DNA of 64,000 bases from Streptomyces bluensis (GCF_014650715.1 NZ_BMVM01000005.1:248001-312000); one strand, 5' to 3'; counted from the stretch's first letter, positions 1 through 9,397 are shown. The notes: generated by a model not told the origin, from the sequence alone. Numbers and translations are program-made.

Positions 1-420
1 TTCATCGACGAGGAGAAGCGGCGCACGGCGGGGGAGCGCAAGCAGATCGACCACGTCGACCCGAAGCCCGACGGCTCGCACCTGCTGGAGCTGTGGAACC
101 GGCGCCGCGACTTCTACGCGAGCGGGGAGGAGGCCGCCCTCACCCGGTTCATGGTCGACGCACTGACTGTCCTGGACCGGGTGGAGGAGGGCCATGTGGC
201 GGTGCGGCAGTACGCGATGGACCAGCGGCTGCCCCGCGTCACCGCCCGCACCCTCGCCGTCTGCGCCCCCGGCGACCACTACTCCCTGCCCGCCCTGGAG
301 AGGTTCGCCGCGGCTCTCGGCTGCGAGACCCGCGTCCTGTCCGGGGGCCACGTCCCCGTCCCCGAGCAGCTGCCCGAGGAGTTCGCCGAGGTCGTGCTGG
401 AATGGTCCGCCCAGACCTGA
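1..420 (+). CDS. alpha/beta hydrolase, C-terminal part (5' end outside window)
   Basis: The frame is open from base 1 to the TGA at 418-420, with no start codon needed inside the window, so this is the last 139 residues of a larger protein. The tail GDHYSLPALERFAAALGCETRVL matches in style the strand and helix after the last strand of alpha/beta hydrolases, where the acid residue (here CAPGDHY) sits. The final HVPVPEQLPEEFAEVVLEW resembles the cap-C-terminal helix, and its GGH could carry the catalytic histidine. The nucleophile elbow lies upstream of the window. The enzyme's substrate cannot be judged. Confidence 0.7.
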   Translation, partial: FIDEEKRRTAGERKQIDHVDPKPDGSHLLELWNRRRDFYASGEEAALTRFMVDALTVLDRVEEGHVAVRQYAMDQRLPRVTARTLAVCAPGDHYSLPALERFAAALGCETRVLSGGHVPVPEQLPEEFAEVVLEWSAQT

Positions 421-461
421 ACCGGGCCCGGGCGGACCGACTCCCGTCACATCAGGTTCCG

Positions 462-2039
462 TCACTTCAGGCCGATATGCGCACCGGGCCCGAGCGGCAG
501 ATCGAACCCGTAGAAGATCCCCAGGATCGCCAGCCACACCACGAGGAACGGCACCGTGAAGATCGACAGCCGGGCGATGAGCGTGCCCAGCCGCGCCTCC
601 GGCTCATAGCGGCGCAGCAGCGCCAGGAGCAGGAAGACATACGGGTTCATCGGCGTGATGATGCCGGTGGCCGAGTCGCCGATACGGAAGGCTGCCTGGC
701 TGAGGGCCGGGCTCATACCGAGGAGCATGAACGCCGGGACGAACACGGGCCCGACCAGCGACCACAGTGCGGACCCGGACACGATGAACAGGTTCAGACA
801 GGCCGCCAGGAGGACGAACGCCACCAGCGCCCAGAAGCCGGTCAGGCCGATGGAGTCGAGGCCCGCCGCAGCCTTCACGGCGAGCAGGATGCCCACGTTG
901 GACCAGTTGAACAGGGCGATGACCTGCGCGGCGACGAACATGAGGACGATGTAGCCGGCCATGTTCTTCACGGAGTCGGACATGGCCGTGACCACGCCCT
1001 CCGAGCCCGACAACGCCTTCACCGTGAAGCCGTAGGTGAGCCCCGCCAGCAGGAACGCTCCGAACAGCACCGGAACGATGCCGGTGAGCAGTGGCGAGGG
1101 CACGAGCGCCCCGCCCTCGCCACGCAGCGGGGCGCCCTCGGGCAGCCACAGGGACAGCACGGCGCCCGCGTAGAGGACGACGACGAGGGCCGTGAGCAGC
1201 AGTCCGCGGCGCTGGACCGGAGTGAGAGTGAGGTCCTGCTCGGGCTCGTCCTCGGCGGCCGTGGACGCGTCGTACGTGCCCAGGCGCGGTTCGAGGACGC
1301 GGCTGATGAGGAAGCCGCCGAGCAGGCCGAGGACGAGGCTGCTGGCCGCGGTGAAGTAGTAGTTGACGAGCAGGTGCAGATCGAGGCCCTGGGCGGCCGG
1401 CAGGACCGCGGCCGCCTGCTGGGTGATGCCGATGTACAGGGCGTCCAGCGAACCGATGGTGAACCCTGCCGCATAGCCCGCGCCGACGCACGCGAAACCG
1501 CCGATCAGCCCCGCTACGGGATGCCGTCCGGCGCTCTTGAAGACCACGGCGGCCAGCGGCGGCAGCACGATCGCGGCGACATCGCTGATCATGTGCGCCT
1601 GGCAGGCGATCACAGCCACCAGGTACGGCAGCACCGCGCGCGGCGCACGGGCCAGCGTGGCCCGCATGACGGTCTCCAGGAGCCCGGCCTTCTCCGCGAC
1701 ACCCACCGCCATGATCATCAGCAGCACGGCGGCGATGGGCGGGAACGTGGCGAAGTTGGTGACCAGGTTCTCCGTCAGCCAGCGCATACCCTCGCCGGTG
1801 AACAGCCCGGTGACGGCCTTCGTCTCGTCGGTGCCGGGGACAGTGACGGTCACGTCGGCCAGCGCGAGCGCGGTGGAGATGACCGCCAGGATCACGAACA
1901 GGCCGGTGAACAGGACGATCGGGTTGGGCAGTGCGTTGCCCAACCGCTCGATCACCGCGAGCACGCGGTCGATGCCGGTCGGCCGTTCGGAGTCGGGGGA
2001 CTTTCTGCCGGGAGCTGGGAGGTCGGTCAGTGAGGACAT
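462..2039 (-). CDS. AbgT-family (p-aminobenzoyl-glutamate type) transporter
   Basis: A 525-residue polytopic membrane protein with about a dozen hydrophobic segments and no signal peptide. It has the family's features: an N-terminal RLGNALPNPIVLF segment, ITPMNPY near the C-terminus, and long GFTIGSLDAL and MAGYIVLMF membrane motifs. AbgT members import aminobenzoyl-glutamate or export sulfonamide-like compounds. Its ATG shares a base with the stop of the upstream amidohydrolase (TGATG), so the two are translationally coupled. The pair suggests uptake of an amide- or peptide-like substrate followed by cytosolic hydrolysis. Direction of transport is not decidable from sequence. Confidence 0.9.
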   Translation of the reverse strand: MSSLTDLPAPGRKSPDSERPTGIDRVLAVIERLGNALPNPIVLFTGLFVILAVISTALALADVTVTVPGTDETKAVTGLFTGEGMRWLTENLVTNFATFPPIAAVLLMIMAVGVAEKAGLLETVMRATLARAPRAVLPYLVAVIACQAHMISDVAAIVLPPLAAVVFKSAGRHPVAGLIGGFACVGAGYAAGFTIGSLDALYIGITQQAAAVLPAAQGLDLHLLVNYYFTAASSLVLGLLGGFLISRVLEPRLGTYDASTAAEDEPEQDLTLTPVQRRGLLLTALVVVLYAGAVLSLWLPEGAPLRGEGGALVPSPLLTGIVPVLFGAFLLAGLTYGFTVKALSGSEGVVTAMSDSVKNMAGYIVLMFVAAQVIALFNWSNVGILLAVKAAAGLDSIGLTGFWALVAFVLLAACLNLFIVSGSALWSLVGPVFVPAFMLLGMSPALSQAAFRIGDSATGIITPMNPYVFLLLALLRRYEPEARLGTLIARLSIFTVPFLVVWLAILGIFYGFDLPLGPGAHIGLK

Positions 2040-3349
2040 CAGGGCCGCCTTCCGGTCGGTGCCGCTGGGAGCAGAAGGTCTTTCCGGACGACGCCGTCCT
2101 GGATGACACAGACGATGTTCGCGGGATCGCCGAGGACGCCGATGTCCGCGAGAGGATCGCCGTCGCAGACGACGAGGTCTCCGGTGCGGCCGGCGGCGAG
2201 GGTGCCCAACCGGTCGGCGACACCGAGGAGCTCGGCGGAGGTACGGGTTCCGGCGACGATGGCGGCCATGGGGTCCATGCCGAGGTCTACGAGGTAGCTG
2301 AGTTCCATCAGGTTCACGCCGTGCGGGCCGACGGCGGCGTCGGTGCCGAGCGCGATCCGTGCACCGTACTCGATGGCCCGGCCGATGTTCTCCTTGGTGA
2401 CACCGGACCAGCGGGTCTTCTTCTGGTAGTGGTAGTCCGGCATGGTGTCCTTGTTGATGCCCGCGTACACGGTGGACAGCGTCGGCACGACGAAGGTGCC
2501 CTGCTCACCCGCCATGTCCAGGGCCCGCACGTCGAGCCCGTAGCCGTGCTCGATGCTGGTGACGCCGGCGCGGAGGGCGTTGAGGATGCCGGCGTTGCCC
2601 TGTGCGTGGGCGGCGACCGGCTTGCCGCCGTGGCGGCGGGCCTCGTCGACGACGGCCCGGATCTCCTCCTCCAGCAGGCCCTCGTCGTCGGGATCGTCGT
2701 AAGGGCTGCCCATGCCGCCGGTGGCGCAGACCTTCACCAGGTCGGCGCCGTCGCGCAGCACCCGGCGCACGGCCAGCCGGGCCGCGTCGGTGCTGTCGGC
2801 GATCTCCGACATCCCGGCGCTCAGATCGGTGCCGTCGGGCAGACGGACATCGGCATGCCCGCCGGTGTGGCTAAGGATCCGCACGGCCGTGTGCAGCCTC
2901 GGCCCCACGACCCGGCCGCTCTCGACGGCCGTACGGAAGCCCGCCGACAGACCCCCCAGGTCACGGGCGGTGGTGATGCCCGCGTCCAGGGTCTGCCGCA
3001 GCCGGGCGGCCGTGTCCAGGGTGACCAGGACGGGGTCGAGCTCCGCACGGCGGCTGGGCGGCGAGCCCTGCGCGTAGGCGAGGTGGACATGGCAGTCGAA
3101 GAAGCCGGGCAGGACGGTGCGACCGGCGGCGTCGACGACGCGGGTACCGGCCGCGTCCTCGGTCTCCGCGGGCGCCGTCGTGGCGGGACCGGCGTAGGTG
3201 ATGGTTCCCTGGGCATCGATGGTGACGACAGCGTCGTCGACGGGGGCCGCGCCCGTGCCGTCGATGAGCCGGGCGTTGCGGACCCGCAGAGCGGTCCGGG
3301 GGCCCTCCTGCGTCGTGACATGCGTCGTCATGGGGGTCCTGGGGGTCAT
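2039..3349 (-). CDS. metal-dependent amidohydrolase (imidazolonepropionase/Xaa-Pro dipeptidase-like)
   Basis: About 436 residues with the amidohydrolase TIM-barrel ligands. The HxH motif is in DCHVHLAY, a candidate carboxylated Lys is in DLVKVCATGG, further His are in VAAHAQG and SIEHGYG, and the catalytic Asp is in LGTDAAVG. An N-terminal small beta domain (LRVRNARLIDGTG) and a C-terminal TLAAGRTGDLVVCDGDPL complete the fold. I chose the ATG at 3349, with GGAGGAG about 13 nt upstream; an ATG at 3331 is possible. The frame stays open further upstream but is low-complexity. Related enzymes hydrolyse imidazolone rings or Xaa-Pro/Xaa-Arg peptides. It is coupled by overlap to the AbgT transporter and divergent from an Lrp-type regulator, its likely controller. 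Confidence 0.9.
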   Translation of the reverse strand: MTPRTPMTTHVTTQEGPRTALRVRNARLIDGTGAAPVDDAVVTIDAQGTITYAGPATTAPAETEDAAGTRVVDAAGRTVLPGFFDCHVHLAYAQGSPPSRRAELDPVLVTLDTAARLRQTLDAGITTARDLGGLSAGFRTAVESGRVVGPRLHTAVRILSHTGGHADVRLPDGTDLSAGMSEIADSTDAARLAVRRVLRDGADLVKVCATGGMGSPYDDPDDEGLLEEEIRAVVDEARRHGGKPVAAHAQGNAGILNALRAGVTSIEHGYGLDVRALDMAGEQGTFVVPTLSTVYAGINKDTMPDYHYQKKTRWSGVTKENIGRAIEYGARIALGTDAAVGPHGVNLMELSYLVDLGMDPMAAIVAGTRTSAELLGVADRLGTLAAGRTGDLVVCDGDPLADIGVLGDPANIVCVIQDGVVRKDLLLPAAPTGRRP

Positions 3350-3380
3350 AGGGGTGCGGTCACTCCTCCGTGTCGGAAAA

Positions 3381-3399
3381 CTCGTTGTCGGCAACAGAG
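3381..3399. promoter_or_regulatory. candidate operator between amidohydrolase and Lrp-type regulator
   Basis: An imperfect inverted repeat CTCGTTG-tcgg-CAACAGAG lies in the divergent intergenic space. Lrp/AsnC proteins bind short degenerate palindromes in such positions. The arms are only 4 bp exact (GTTG/CAAC) plus a flanking CTC/GAG, so this is suggestive only. Confidence 0.3.
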
Positions 3400-3488
3400 G
3401 AAGGGAGTGTGGAATGCGGAAGAAAACCTGGTGTGACAGTGCAGCTTTCTCGCCGGATTCCCTCGACGCGCGCAGAGAAGCGCCGCCC

Positions 3489-4592
3489 ATGAGAGTGCAG
3501 GAATGTGCCGCCGGTGGCCGGATCACGGCGGCAGCCGCCGACGAAGCCGCCATGGATCTCGACGAACTCGACCGGGGGATCGTCCACGCCCTGCAGATCC
3601 ACCCCCGTGCCCCGTGGACGCTCGTGGGCGAGGTGCTCGGCGTCAACCCGGTGACCGCGGCGCGGCGTTGGCACCGGCTTCAGGAGGCGGGCCTGGCGTG
3701 GGTGACCGCCTACCCCCAGCTGTCCAACACACGGATCGTGGTGACCGGGGTGGTCGAGGTGGACACCGAGCCCGGCGTCGCCGAGGACGTGGCCGGCGCC
3801 CTCGCGGCGAACCCGTCGGTGGCGAACATCAAGCTGACGGCGGGCGGCCGGGACCTGGTGGCCGCCGTACAGGCCCGCAGCCTGGACGAGCTGGCCCGCT
3901 TCTCCACGCTGCTGTTCCAGCGGACACCAGGGGTACGGGCGACGCGTACGCACGTGTCGACCGGCGTCCCGACCGAGGGCAGCCGATGGCGGCTGCGCAG
4001 CCTGGACGATGCCCAGAGCGCACGTATCGAGGCGGCGGTCCCTCCTGCGTACGAGGCCGCACCCGCGGTGGAGGCCCGCGGGGACACGCTGGACGCGCAC
4101 CTGCTGGCACTGCTGAGCATGGACGGGCGCATGTCGCTGCGCGACCTGTCGGCGGCGACCGGAGCGAGCCTGACCACGGTGCGCCGCCGACTGCAGTCGA
4201 TGCTCGCCTCCCGGCTCGTCCTGCGCTGCGACCTGGCCCGCCCGCTCTCGGGCTGGCCCCTGTCCGCCGTGTACTTCGCCTCCGTACCGGGTCAGTACGT
4301 GGAGGAGACGAGCCGGGTGCTGTCCGGGGTCCGTGAGGTCCGCTCGTGCGCGATCACGGCGGGCCCGCACAACCTGGTCATCGACGTCTGGCTGCGCGAC
4401 CTGCGGGACGTGCACGCCTTCGAGGCCCATCTGTCGCGCAAGCTGCCGCGCCTCACCGTCTCCGACCGCTCGGTGGTGCTGCGCACCGTCAAGCACATGG
4501 GGCGCCTGCTCGACCACGACGGCCGCTGCGTCGGGGTCGTACCGCTCCGGTATCCGGAGGGACCTCGGCCGGCTGTCGCACCCGTCACCTGA
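3489..4592 (+). CDS. two-domain Lrp/AsnC-family transcriptional regulator
   Basis: About 367 residues with two wHTH/RAM-like repeats. The first HTH begins at LDELDRGIVHALQIHPRAPW, with helix VNPVTAARRWHRLQEAGL. The second begins at LDAHLLALLSMDGRMSLRDL, with SLTTVRRRLQSMLASRL. Each is followed by a ligand-binding alpha/beta region. This duplicated layout is common in Streptomyces and is longer than classical single-unit Lrp (about 150 residues). The start is uncertain. ATG 3489 is used; ATG 3414 has the best ribosome-binding site (AGGAAGGGAG), while ATG 3552 lies just before the HTH. It is divergent from the amidohydrolase/AbgT operon, so it probably responds to that substrate. Confidence 0.85.
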   Translation: MRVQECAAGGRITAAAADEAAMDLDELDRGIVHALQIHPRAPWTLVGEVLGVNPVTAARRWHRLQEAGLAWVTAYPQLSNTRIVVTGVVEVDTEPGVAEDVAGALAANPSVANIKLTAGGRDLVAAVQARSLDELARFSTLLFQRTPGVRATRTHVSTGVPTEGSRWRLRSLDDAQSARIEAAVPPAYEAAPAVEARGDTLDAHLLALLSMDGRMSLRDLSAATGASLTTVRRRLQSMLASRLVLRCDLARPLSGWPLSAVYFASVPGQYVEETSRVLSGVREVRSCAITAGPHNLVIDVWLRDLRDVHAFEAHLSRKLPRLTVSDRSVVLRTVKHMGRLLDHDGRCVGVVPLRYPEGPRPAVAPVT

Positions 4593-4643
4593 GCGGTCCC
4601 CTGCGGGGCGGGCCGGGGCAGGAGCCTCGGCGGCAGATCGGAA

Positions 4644-5408
4644 TCAGACGGCGGACCAGCCGTTGTCGACGGGCAGGACGGCGCCGCTGATGTTGCTCGC
4701 GGCCGGGGAGGCGAGGAAGACGATGGCGGCGGCCTGCTCCTCGGGCTCGGCGAAACGGCCGGCGACGGCCTGGTAGGGGCGGAGCGTGGCCGCACCCCGG
4801 GTCGAGAGGTCCACGCCGTCGATGATGTGGGTCGCGGTGCCGCCGGGGGCGATGGCGTTGGCCCGTATGCCCTGCTCGCGGTACATGACGGCGAGACTCT
4901 TCACCAGGCCGACGACGCCGTGCTTGGAGGCGGTGTACGCGGCACCGGCTGCCCCGCCGCGCAGACCGGCCTCCGAGGCGGTGAACACGATGGAGCCGGC
5001 GCCCGCGGCCAGCATGTGCGGCAGGACCGCGCGGGTGAGGAGTACGGGCGCGGTCAGGTTGACGCGCAGGACGCGCTCCCACTCCGCGTCGTCGGTCTCG
5101 CCGAGGGTGGACATACGGTCCATGATCCCGGCGTTGTTCACCAGGACGTCCACGCCGCCCAGGGCCTCGACGGCCCGCCCGGCGACCGTGTCCACCACCG
5201 CCTGGTCGCTCAGATCGCCGACGACGGCCAGGGCGACGCCCCCGGACTTCCCGATGTCCTCGACGGTCGCCTCGGCACCCTCCCGGTTGAGGTCCGCGAC
5301 CAGGACCTTCGCACCCTCCTCGGCGAACCTCAGGGCCGTCGCCCGGCCGATGCCGGACGCCGCTCCGGTGACCACGACACCACGTCCTTCAAGTCCCGCG
5401 CTGCTCAT
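4644..5408 (-). CDS. short-chain dehydrogenase/reductase
   Basis: A 254-residue classical SDR. The NAD(P) motif is VVTGAASGIGRATAL near the N-terminus, NNAG is at the end of beta-4 (VLVNNAGIM), the catalytic Ser is in IVFTASEAG, and the YxxxK is in AAYTASKHG. ADLN after beta-2 (VLVADLN) favours NAD over NADP. The C-terminus ends ISGAVLPVDNGWSAV, the usual family ending. The ATG at 5408 has GAAGGAG five bases upstream. It is convergent with the Lrp gene, and the substrate is unknown. Confidence 0.9.
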   Translation of the reverse strand: MSSAGLEGRGVVVTGAASGIGRATALRFAEEGAKVLVADLNREGAEATVEDIGKSGGVALAVVGDLSDQAVVDTVAGRAVEALGGVDVLVNNAGIMDRMSTLGETDDAEWERVLRVNLTAPVLLTRAVLPHMLAAGAGSIVFTASEAGLRGGAAGAAYTASKHGVVGLVKSLAVMYREQGIRANAIAPGGTATHIIDGVDLSTRGAATLRPYQAVAGRFAEPEEQAAAIVFLASPAASNISGAVLPVDNGWSAV

Positions 5409-5544
5409 TGACGCTCCTTCTGCCGAGGGGGCACGACCCCGGTACCGGGGGTACGGACGAAAGGTCAGCGCTTCAGGGTGCGAAGGGGTGCTTCCGGTTG
5501 TACAGAGCGGCGTCGGCCATACCGCGTTCGCCGCCCGCCCCGGT

Positions 5545-6081
5545 TCAGGGCAGGCAGCCCACGTGGGCGAGGGCCTGCTTGAGGAGGACTCCCTGACCGC
5601 CCGGCATCTCGTTCTGCACCAAGGGGTCCGCGGCCTCCTGGGGGCTGAACCAGACCAGGTCGAGGGCGTCCTGACGGGGGCGGCAGTCACCGGTCACCGG
5701 CACGATGTAGGCGAGCGCCACCGCATGCTGACGGGGATCGTGGAAAGGAGTGATCCCCTGCGTCGGGAAGTACTCGGCGACGGTGAAGGGCTGGAGGGAG
5801 GCCGGGACCAGGGGCAGGGCCACCGGGCCGAGGTCCTTCTCCAGGTGGCGCAGCAGGGCGTCGCGGACCCGCTCGTGGTGCAGCACCCGGCCCGAGACGA
5901 GGGTACGGCTGACCGTCCCGTCCGGCCCGATGCGGAGCAGCAGTCCGATGCTGGTGACTTCGCCGCTGTCGTCGACTCGTACGGGCACGGCCTCGACGTA
6001 CAGGATCGGCATCTGGGCGCGGGCCTGTTCGAGGTCGTCGTGGCTCAGCCAACCCGGCGTGGTTTCGGTCATGTCAGACAT
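5545..6081 (-). CDS. NUDIX-fold family protein (DUF4916-type)
   Basis: A 178-residue protein resembling the actinobacterial DUF4916/NUDIX family. MPILYVEAVPVRV opens the core sheet, and GLLLRIGPDGT, SGRVLHHERVRDALLRHL and LDLVWFSPQEA follow the NUDIX strand-helix order. The classic GX5EX7REUXEEXGU box is not intact: the region GRVLHHERVRDALLRHLEKDL is a divergent version. Hydrolase activity is therefore uncertain. ATG 6081 is the first start; MTETTP four codons later is an alternative. Confidence 0.75.
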   Translation of the reverse strand: MSDMTETTPGWLSHDDLEQARAQMPILYVEAVPVRVDDSGEVTSIGLLLRIGPDGTVSRTLVSGRVLHHERVRDALLRHLEKDLGPVALPLVPASLQPFTVAEYFPTQGITPFHDPRQHAVALAYIVPVTGDCRPRQDALDLVWFSPQEAADPLVQNEMPGGQGVLLKQALAHVGCLP

Positions 6082-6219
6082 TGAATGATCGTACTTTCAC
6101 CGCGTCCCGCTTTTCGCGCACACCGCTCCAGGTCACACATGACCCGCACCGGCTGTGCTATCGCCGTTCGGCGCGGGTTCGACAAGATCGCCCCTTCGTG
6201 CGAATCGCGTCCCCTCCGT

Positions 6220-6603
6220 TCAGCCGGCGCGGCGGGAGCGGGCCAGAGCCAGCGCGCCGAGGACCACGGCGGTCAGCCCCACCACCAGGGCCACGATGGC
6301 CCCGCCCAGCCCGTTGCCGGTGCCGATACCGCCGTCGGAGGTGGCCACGACCAGCCCGCCGAGGGCCAGGCCGATCAGCCCCGCCACCAGGGCCACGAGG
6401 GCACCCCTCCGCTCGGAGCCGATACCGATACGGCCGGCGGAGCGGGCCAGAACCAGCACACCGACGACCAGGCCGGCCAACCCGGCCAGCGCGGCCACGA
6501 GGGCCCCGATCCGGCCGGAGCTCATGGCGTACACGCCGGCGGCGGCCGGCTGGGCCGAGACGTACGCGACCGCCGGTGCGGCAAGCACGGATGCGACTGA
6601 CAT
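6220..6603 (-). CDS. small membrane protein, DUF6223 family
   Basis: A 127-residue protein. The N-terminal hydrophobic stretch (SVASVLAAPAVAYVSAQPAAAG) looks like a signal sequence or anchor. It is followed by three Gly/Ala-rich transmembrane helices separated by short loops that repeat a SxGRIG..R pattern (SSGRIGALVA, SAGRIGIGSE), which suggests internal duplication. AAGGA lies 7 bases before the ATG at 6603. It is divergent from the two-component system starting at 6852, a context in which it may be a sensor accessory or a target; that is inference. Confidence 0.7.
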   Translation of the reverse strand: MSVASVLAAPAVAYVSAQPAAAGVYAMSSGRIGALVAALAGLAGLVVGVLVLARSAGRIGIGSERRGALVALVAGLIGLALGGLVVATSDGGIGTGNGLGGAIVALVVGLTAVVLGALALARSRRAG

Positions 6604-6851
6604 GAGGCGTTCCTTCTTCCTTCTCCCGGGACCGGATGTCCGGACTGGCCGTCCGACTGGACGTCGCCTGATGGTGTCCGCCGGACCCACCGCCGGTCAT
6701 CCGGCGGGCGCGGTCAATCGTCGCTGCCGCCGCTGCCGCATCCGGCTGCCGCGGCCGCCGCAGGAGCCGCGAAGGTACCGCGTGCGCGGTAGTCGGCCGC
6801 TCATCCCCGCGCGGGATCCGCCCGCCGGCGGCATCCGGCTAAGGTGCGCGC

Positions 6852-7967
6852 ATGAGCAGGGGGCGGATCGGTGTCGGAGAGTGGGCGGTCGCCGTCGGTG
6901 TGGCGGTGATCCTGCTGGTCACCGGGCTGTCCGGGGAGCGCTCCGCCACGAGCCTCGATCTGCTCGGCTATGCGCTGTTGGCGGTCGGGGGACTGGGGCT
7001 GGCCGCGCGCCGCCGGGCTCCGGTGGTGGTCCTGGCCGTCACCGGGCTGTGCGCGGTGGGTTACCAGGCGGCGGGCTTCGACGTGCCTGCCGTCGCCTAC
7101 CTGTTCGCGGTGTACGCGGCGGTACGGGCGGGACATCGCACCGCCACGGTGGCGGCGAGCGTGACCATGCTGGTCGTTCTCCCCCTCGCCGCCCTGGCCT
7201 CGGGCCTGCACGACACGGGTGAGGCGTTCGCGAGGGCCCGAGGCGCCCTCGAACTGGCGTGGCTGATCGCCGCCGGCGCCGCGGGCGAGGCGCTGCGGCA
7301 GGCCGAGCGGCGGGCGGACGAAGCCGAGCGCACCCGGGAGGAGACCGCGCGGCGCCGCGCCGACGAGGAACGGCTGCGTATCGCACGGGAGTTGCACGAC
7401 TCGCTCACCCATCAGATCTCGATCATCAAGGTGCAGTCCGAAGTCGCCGTCCACGTCGCCCGCAGGCGTGGCGAACCGGTGCCGGAGGCCCTGCTGGCGA
7501 TCCAGGAGGCCGGACGTGAGGCGACCCGGGAGTTGCGCGCGACCCTGGAGGCGCTGCGTGACGACGACACGACGCCGCCGCGTGGGCTCGACCACCTCCC
7601 GGAACTGGTCGAACGGGCCCGTGCCGTCGGTCTGGACGCGACGCTGACGATCGAGGGACAACGGCGTCGCGTGCCCGCCGCGGTGGACCGCACCGTCTAC
7701 CGGATCGTTCAGGAGTCGCTCACCAACATCGCCCGCCACGCGGACGCCGCCACGGCGTCGGTCCGCGTCGACTGCCGTCCGGACGCCCTCGCGATACGCG
7801 TCGACGACGACGGCAGGGCGACGCCGGACACCGCCCCGACGCCCGGCGTCGGACTGCTCGGCATGCGCGAACGCGTCACCGCTCTCGGCGGCCGGCTGCG
7901 CGCCGAACCGCGCGACGAGGGCGGCTTCACCGTCCAGGCCGAACTCCCCGTGGACCAGACGTCATGA
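6852..7967 (+). CDS. two-component sensor histidine kinase (HisKA_3/NarL type)
   Basis: A 371-residue kinase. The first ~140 residues hold 4-5 hydrophobic segments without a large extracellular domain, so an intramembrane-type sensor is likely. An Arg/Glu-rich coiled coil (AERRADEAERTREETARRRADEE) leads to the phosphoacceptor motif RELHDSLTHQ, with the His at residue 182. The HATPase domain is visible as QESLTNIARHADA (N box), IRVDDDG (G1) and GVGLLGMRERV (G2). Its stop overlaps the start of the response regulator (ATGA at 7964-7967), so the two are co-translated. Confidence 0.95.
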   Translation: MSRGRIGVGEWAVAVGVAVILLVTGLSGERSATSLDLLGYALLAVGGLGLAARRRAPVVVLAVTGLCAVGYQAAGFDVPAVAYLFAVYAAVRAGHRTATVAASVTMLVVLPLAALASGLHDTGEAFARARGALELAWLIAAGAAGEALRQAERRADEAERTREETARRRADEERLRIARELHDSLTHQISIIKVQSEVAVHVARRRGEPVPEALLAIQEAGREATRELRATLEALRDDDTTPPRGLDHLPELVERARAVGLDATLTIEGQRRRVPAAVDRTVYRIVQESLTNIARHADAATASVRVDCRPDALAIRVDDDGRATPDTAPTPGVGLLGMRERVTALGGRLRAEPRDEGGFTVQAELPVDQTS

Positions 7968-8626
7968 TCCGTGTCCTGCTGGTCGACGACCAGCCGCTCC
8001 TGCGCAGCGGATTCCGCGCGCTCCTCGACCTCGAAGACGACATCGAGGTGGTCGCCGAGGCCGCCGACGGGAAGGAGGGCCTGGCGCTGGCCAGAGAACA
8101 CCTGCCCGACATCGCTCTCATCGACATCCAGATGCCGGTCGTCGACGGCATCGAGGCCACCCGCTGCATCGCCGCGGACCCGGCCCTGGCCGGGGTGCGC
8201 GTCGTCATCCTGACCAACTACGGTTTCGACGAGTACGTGTTCCACGCGCTGCGGGCCGGAGCCGCCGGGTTCCTCGTCAAGGACATCGTGCCGGAAGACC
8301 TCCTCCACGCCGTACGCGTCGCCGCGCGAGGCGACGCCCTGCTCGCGCCGTCGATCACCCGCAAGCTGATCGACAGGTACGTCACGCAGCCGATCGGCAC
8401 CGGCACCGACACAGGACTTCAAGAGCTGACCAACCGTGAACGGGAGGCCGTCGCCCTGGTCGCGCAGGGCCTGTCCAACGACCAGATCGCCGACCGCATG
8501 GTGATCAGCCCGATGACCGCGAAGACCCACATCAACCGGGCCATGACCAAGCTCCGGGCCCGTGACCGCGCCCAACTCGTGGTCCTCGCCTACGAGTCCG
8601 GCCTCGTGGTCCCGCGCAACCGCTGA
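7964..8626 (+). CDS. NarL/FixJ-family response regulator (REC + LuxR HTH)
   Basis: A 220-residue response regulator. The receiver has acidic pair DDQ at residues 8-9, phosphoacceptor Asp54 in LIDIQMP, Thr in ILTNYG and Lys in FLVKD. The C-terminal LuxR-type HTH runs LTNREREAVALVAQGLSNDQIADRM with recognition helix SPMTAKTHINRAM. It is translationally coupled to the kinase at 6852 by an ATGA overlap. The targets are unknown; the divergent DUF6223 gene is a candidate. Confidence 0.95.
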   Translation: MIRVLLVDDQPLLRSGFRALLDLEDDIEVVAEAADGKEGLALAREHLPDIALIDIQMPVVDGIEATRCIAADPALAGVRVVILTNYGFDEYVFHALRAGAAGFLVKDIVPEDLLHAVRVAARGDALLAPSITRKLIDRYVTQPIGTGTDTGLQELTNREREAVALVAQGLSNDQIADRMVISPMTAKTHINRAMTKLRARDRAQLVVLAYESGLVVPRNR

Positions 8627-8740
8627 CGTCCACGGCCCGGGGGAGCACAGGGGCAGTCACGCAGACCATTCGGTGGGTGCCCCGGCCCGTCCTCGTGTTC
8701 AATGGAGCTGTACGGCGTAGGCCTGCCGAGAGGAGTCGCC

Positions 8741-9397
8741 GTGTCCCCAGCGGTCGTGCCGCACCTCGGGGCGCGCATCCGGCAGGCACGCGTGGAGCGC
8801 GGGATGAGCCTGCGGGCGCTGGCCCGCGAGATCGGGGTGTCGGCGAGCCTCGTGTCGCAGATCGAGACCGGCAAGAGCCAGCCGTCGGTCAGCACCCTGT
8901 ACGCGATCACGACCGCGCTCTCCCTGTCCGTGGAGGCGCTCTTCGACACACGGGACACCGTCCCGGCGGCTCCCCCGGCCCCCACGGCGGCGGCCTCCGC
9001 CCTGCCCCCGACCGTGCTCCACGCGCTGGCCGCCTTCGCCGCCGACCCCGGCCGCCGCATCGGGCCGCTGGTCGGAGCAGGAGAGCGGGAGACGCTGGAG
9101 CTGGACTCGGGGGTCGTATGGGAACGTCTCGGCCATGTTCCGGGCACGGACGTGGACTTCCTGCTCGTCACCTACCGACCGGGCGGCTCGTCCTCCGGCT
9201 CCGGTGGGCTGATGCGGCACGCGGGCACCGAGTACGGCTATCTGACCTCCGGTGAACTCGTCCTCACGCTCGGCTTCGAGGAGTTCACCGTGCGCCCCGG
9301 CGACGCGGTCTGCTTCGAGTCGACGACCCCGCACCGCTATCGCAACGACGGTGACGAACCCGCCGTCGGCGTCTGGTTCGTGTTCAGTACCACTTGA
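8741..9397 (+). CDS. XRE-family regulator with C-terminal cupin sensor domain
   Basis: About 218 residues. An N-terminal Xre helix-turn-helix (LGARIRQARVERGMSLRALAREIGVSASLVSQIETGKSQPS) is followed by an Ala/Pro linker and a cupin_2 barrel (GTEYGYLTSGELVLTLGFEEFTVRPGDAVCFES). The HTH-cupin design is typical of regulators of small-molecule catabolism. I chose GTG 8741 because GAGAGGAG sits five bases before it; the ATG at 8702 has no such site. It heads a run of six further same-strand genes, several with overlapping ends, and is probably their regulator. Confidence 0.9.
   Translation: MSPAVVPHLGARIRQARVERGMSLRALAREIGVSASLVSQIETGKSQPSVSTLYAITTALSLSVEALFDTRDTVPAAPPAPTAAASALPPTVLHALAAFAADPGRRIGPLVGAGERETLELDSGVVWERLGHVPGTDVDFLLVTYRPGGSSSGSGGLMRHAGTEYGYLTSGELVLTLGFEEFTVRPGDAVCFESTTPHRYRNDGDEPAVGVWFVFSTT

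Noticed and set aside
93..2033. 646-codon open frame opposite the AbgT gene
   Set aside because: Composition is Arg/His/Gln-rich, and it is antisense to a clear membrane transporter.
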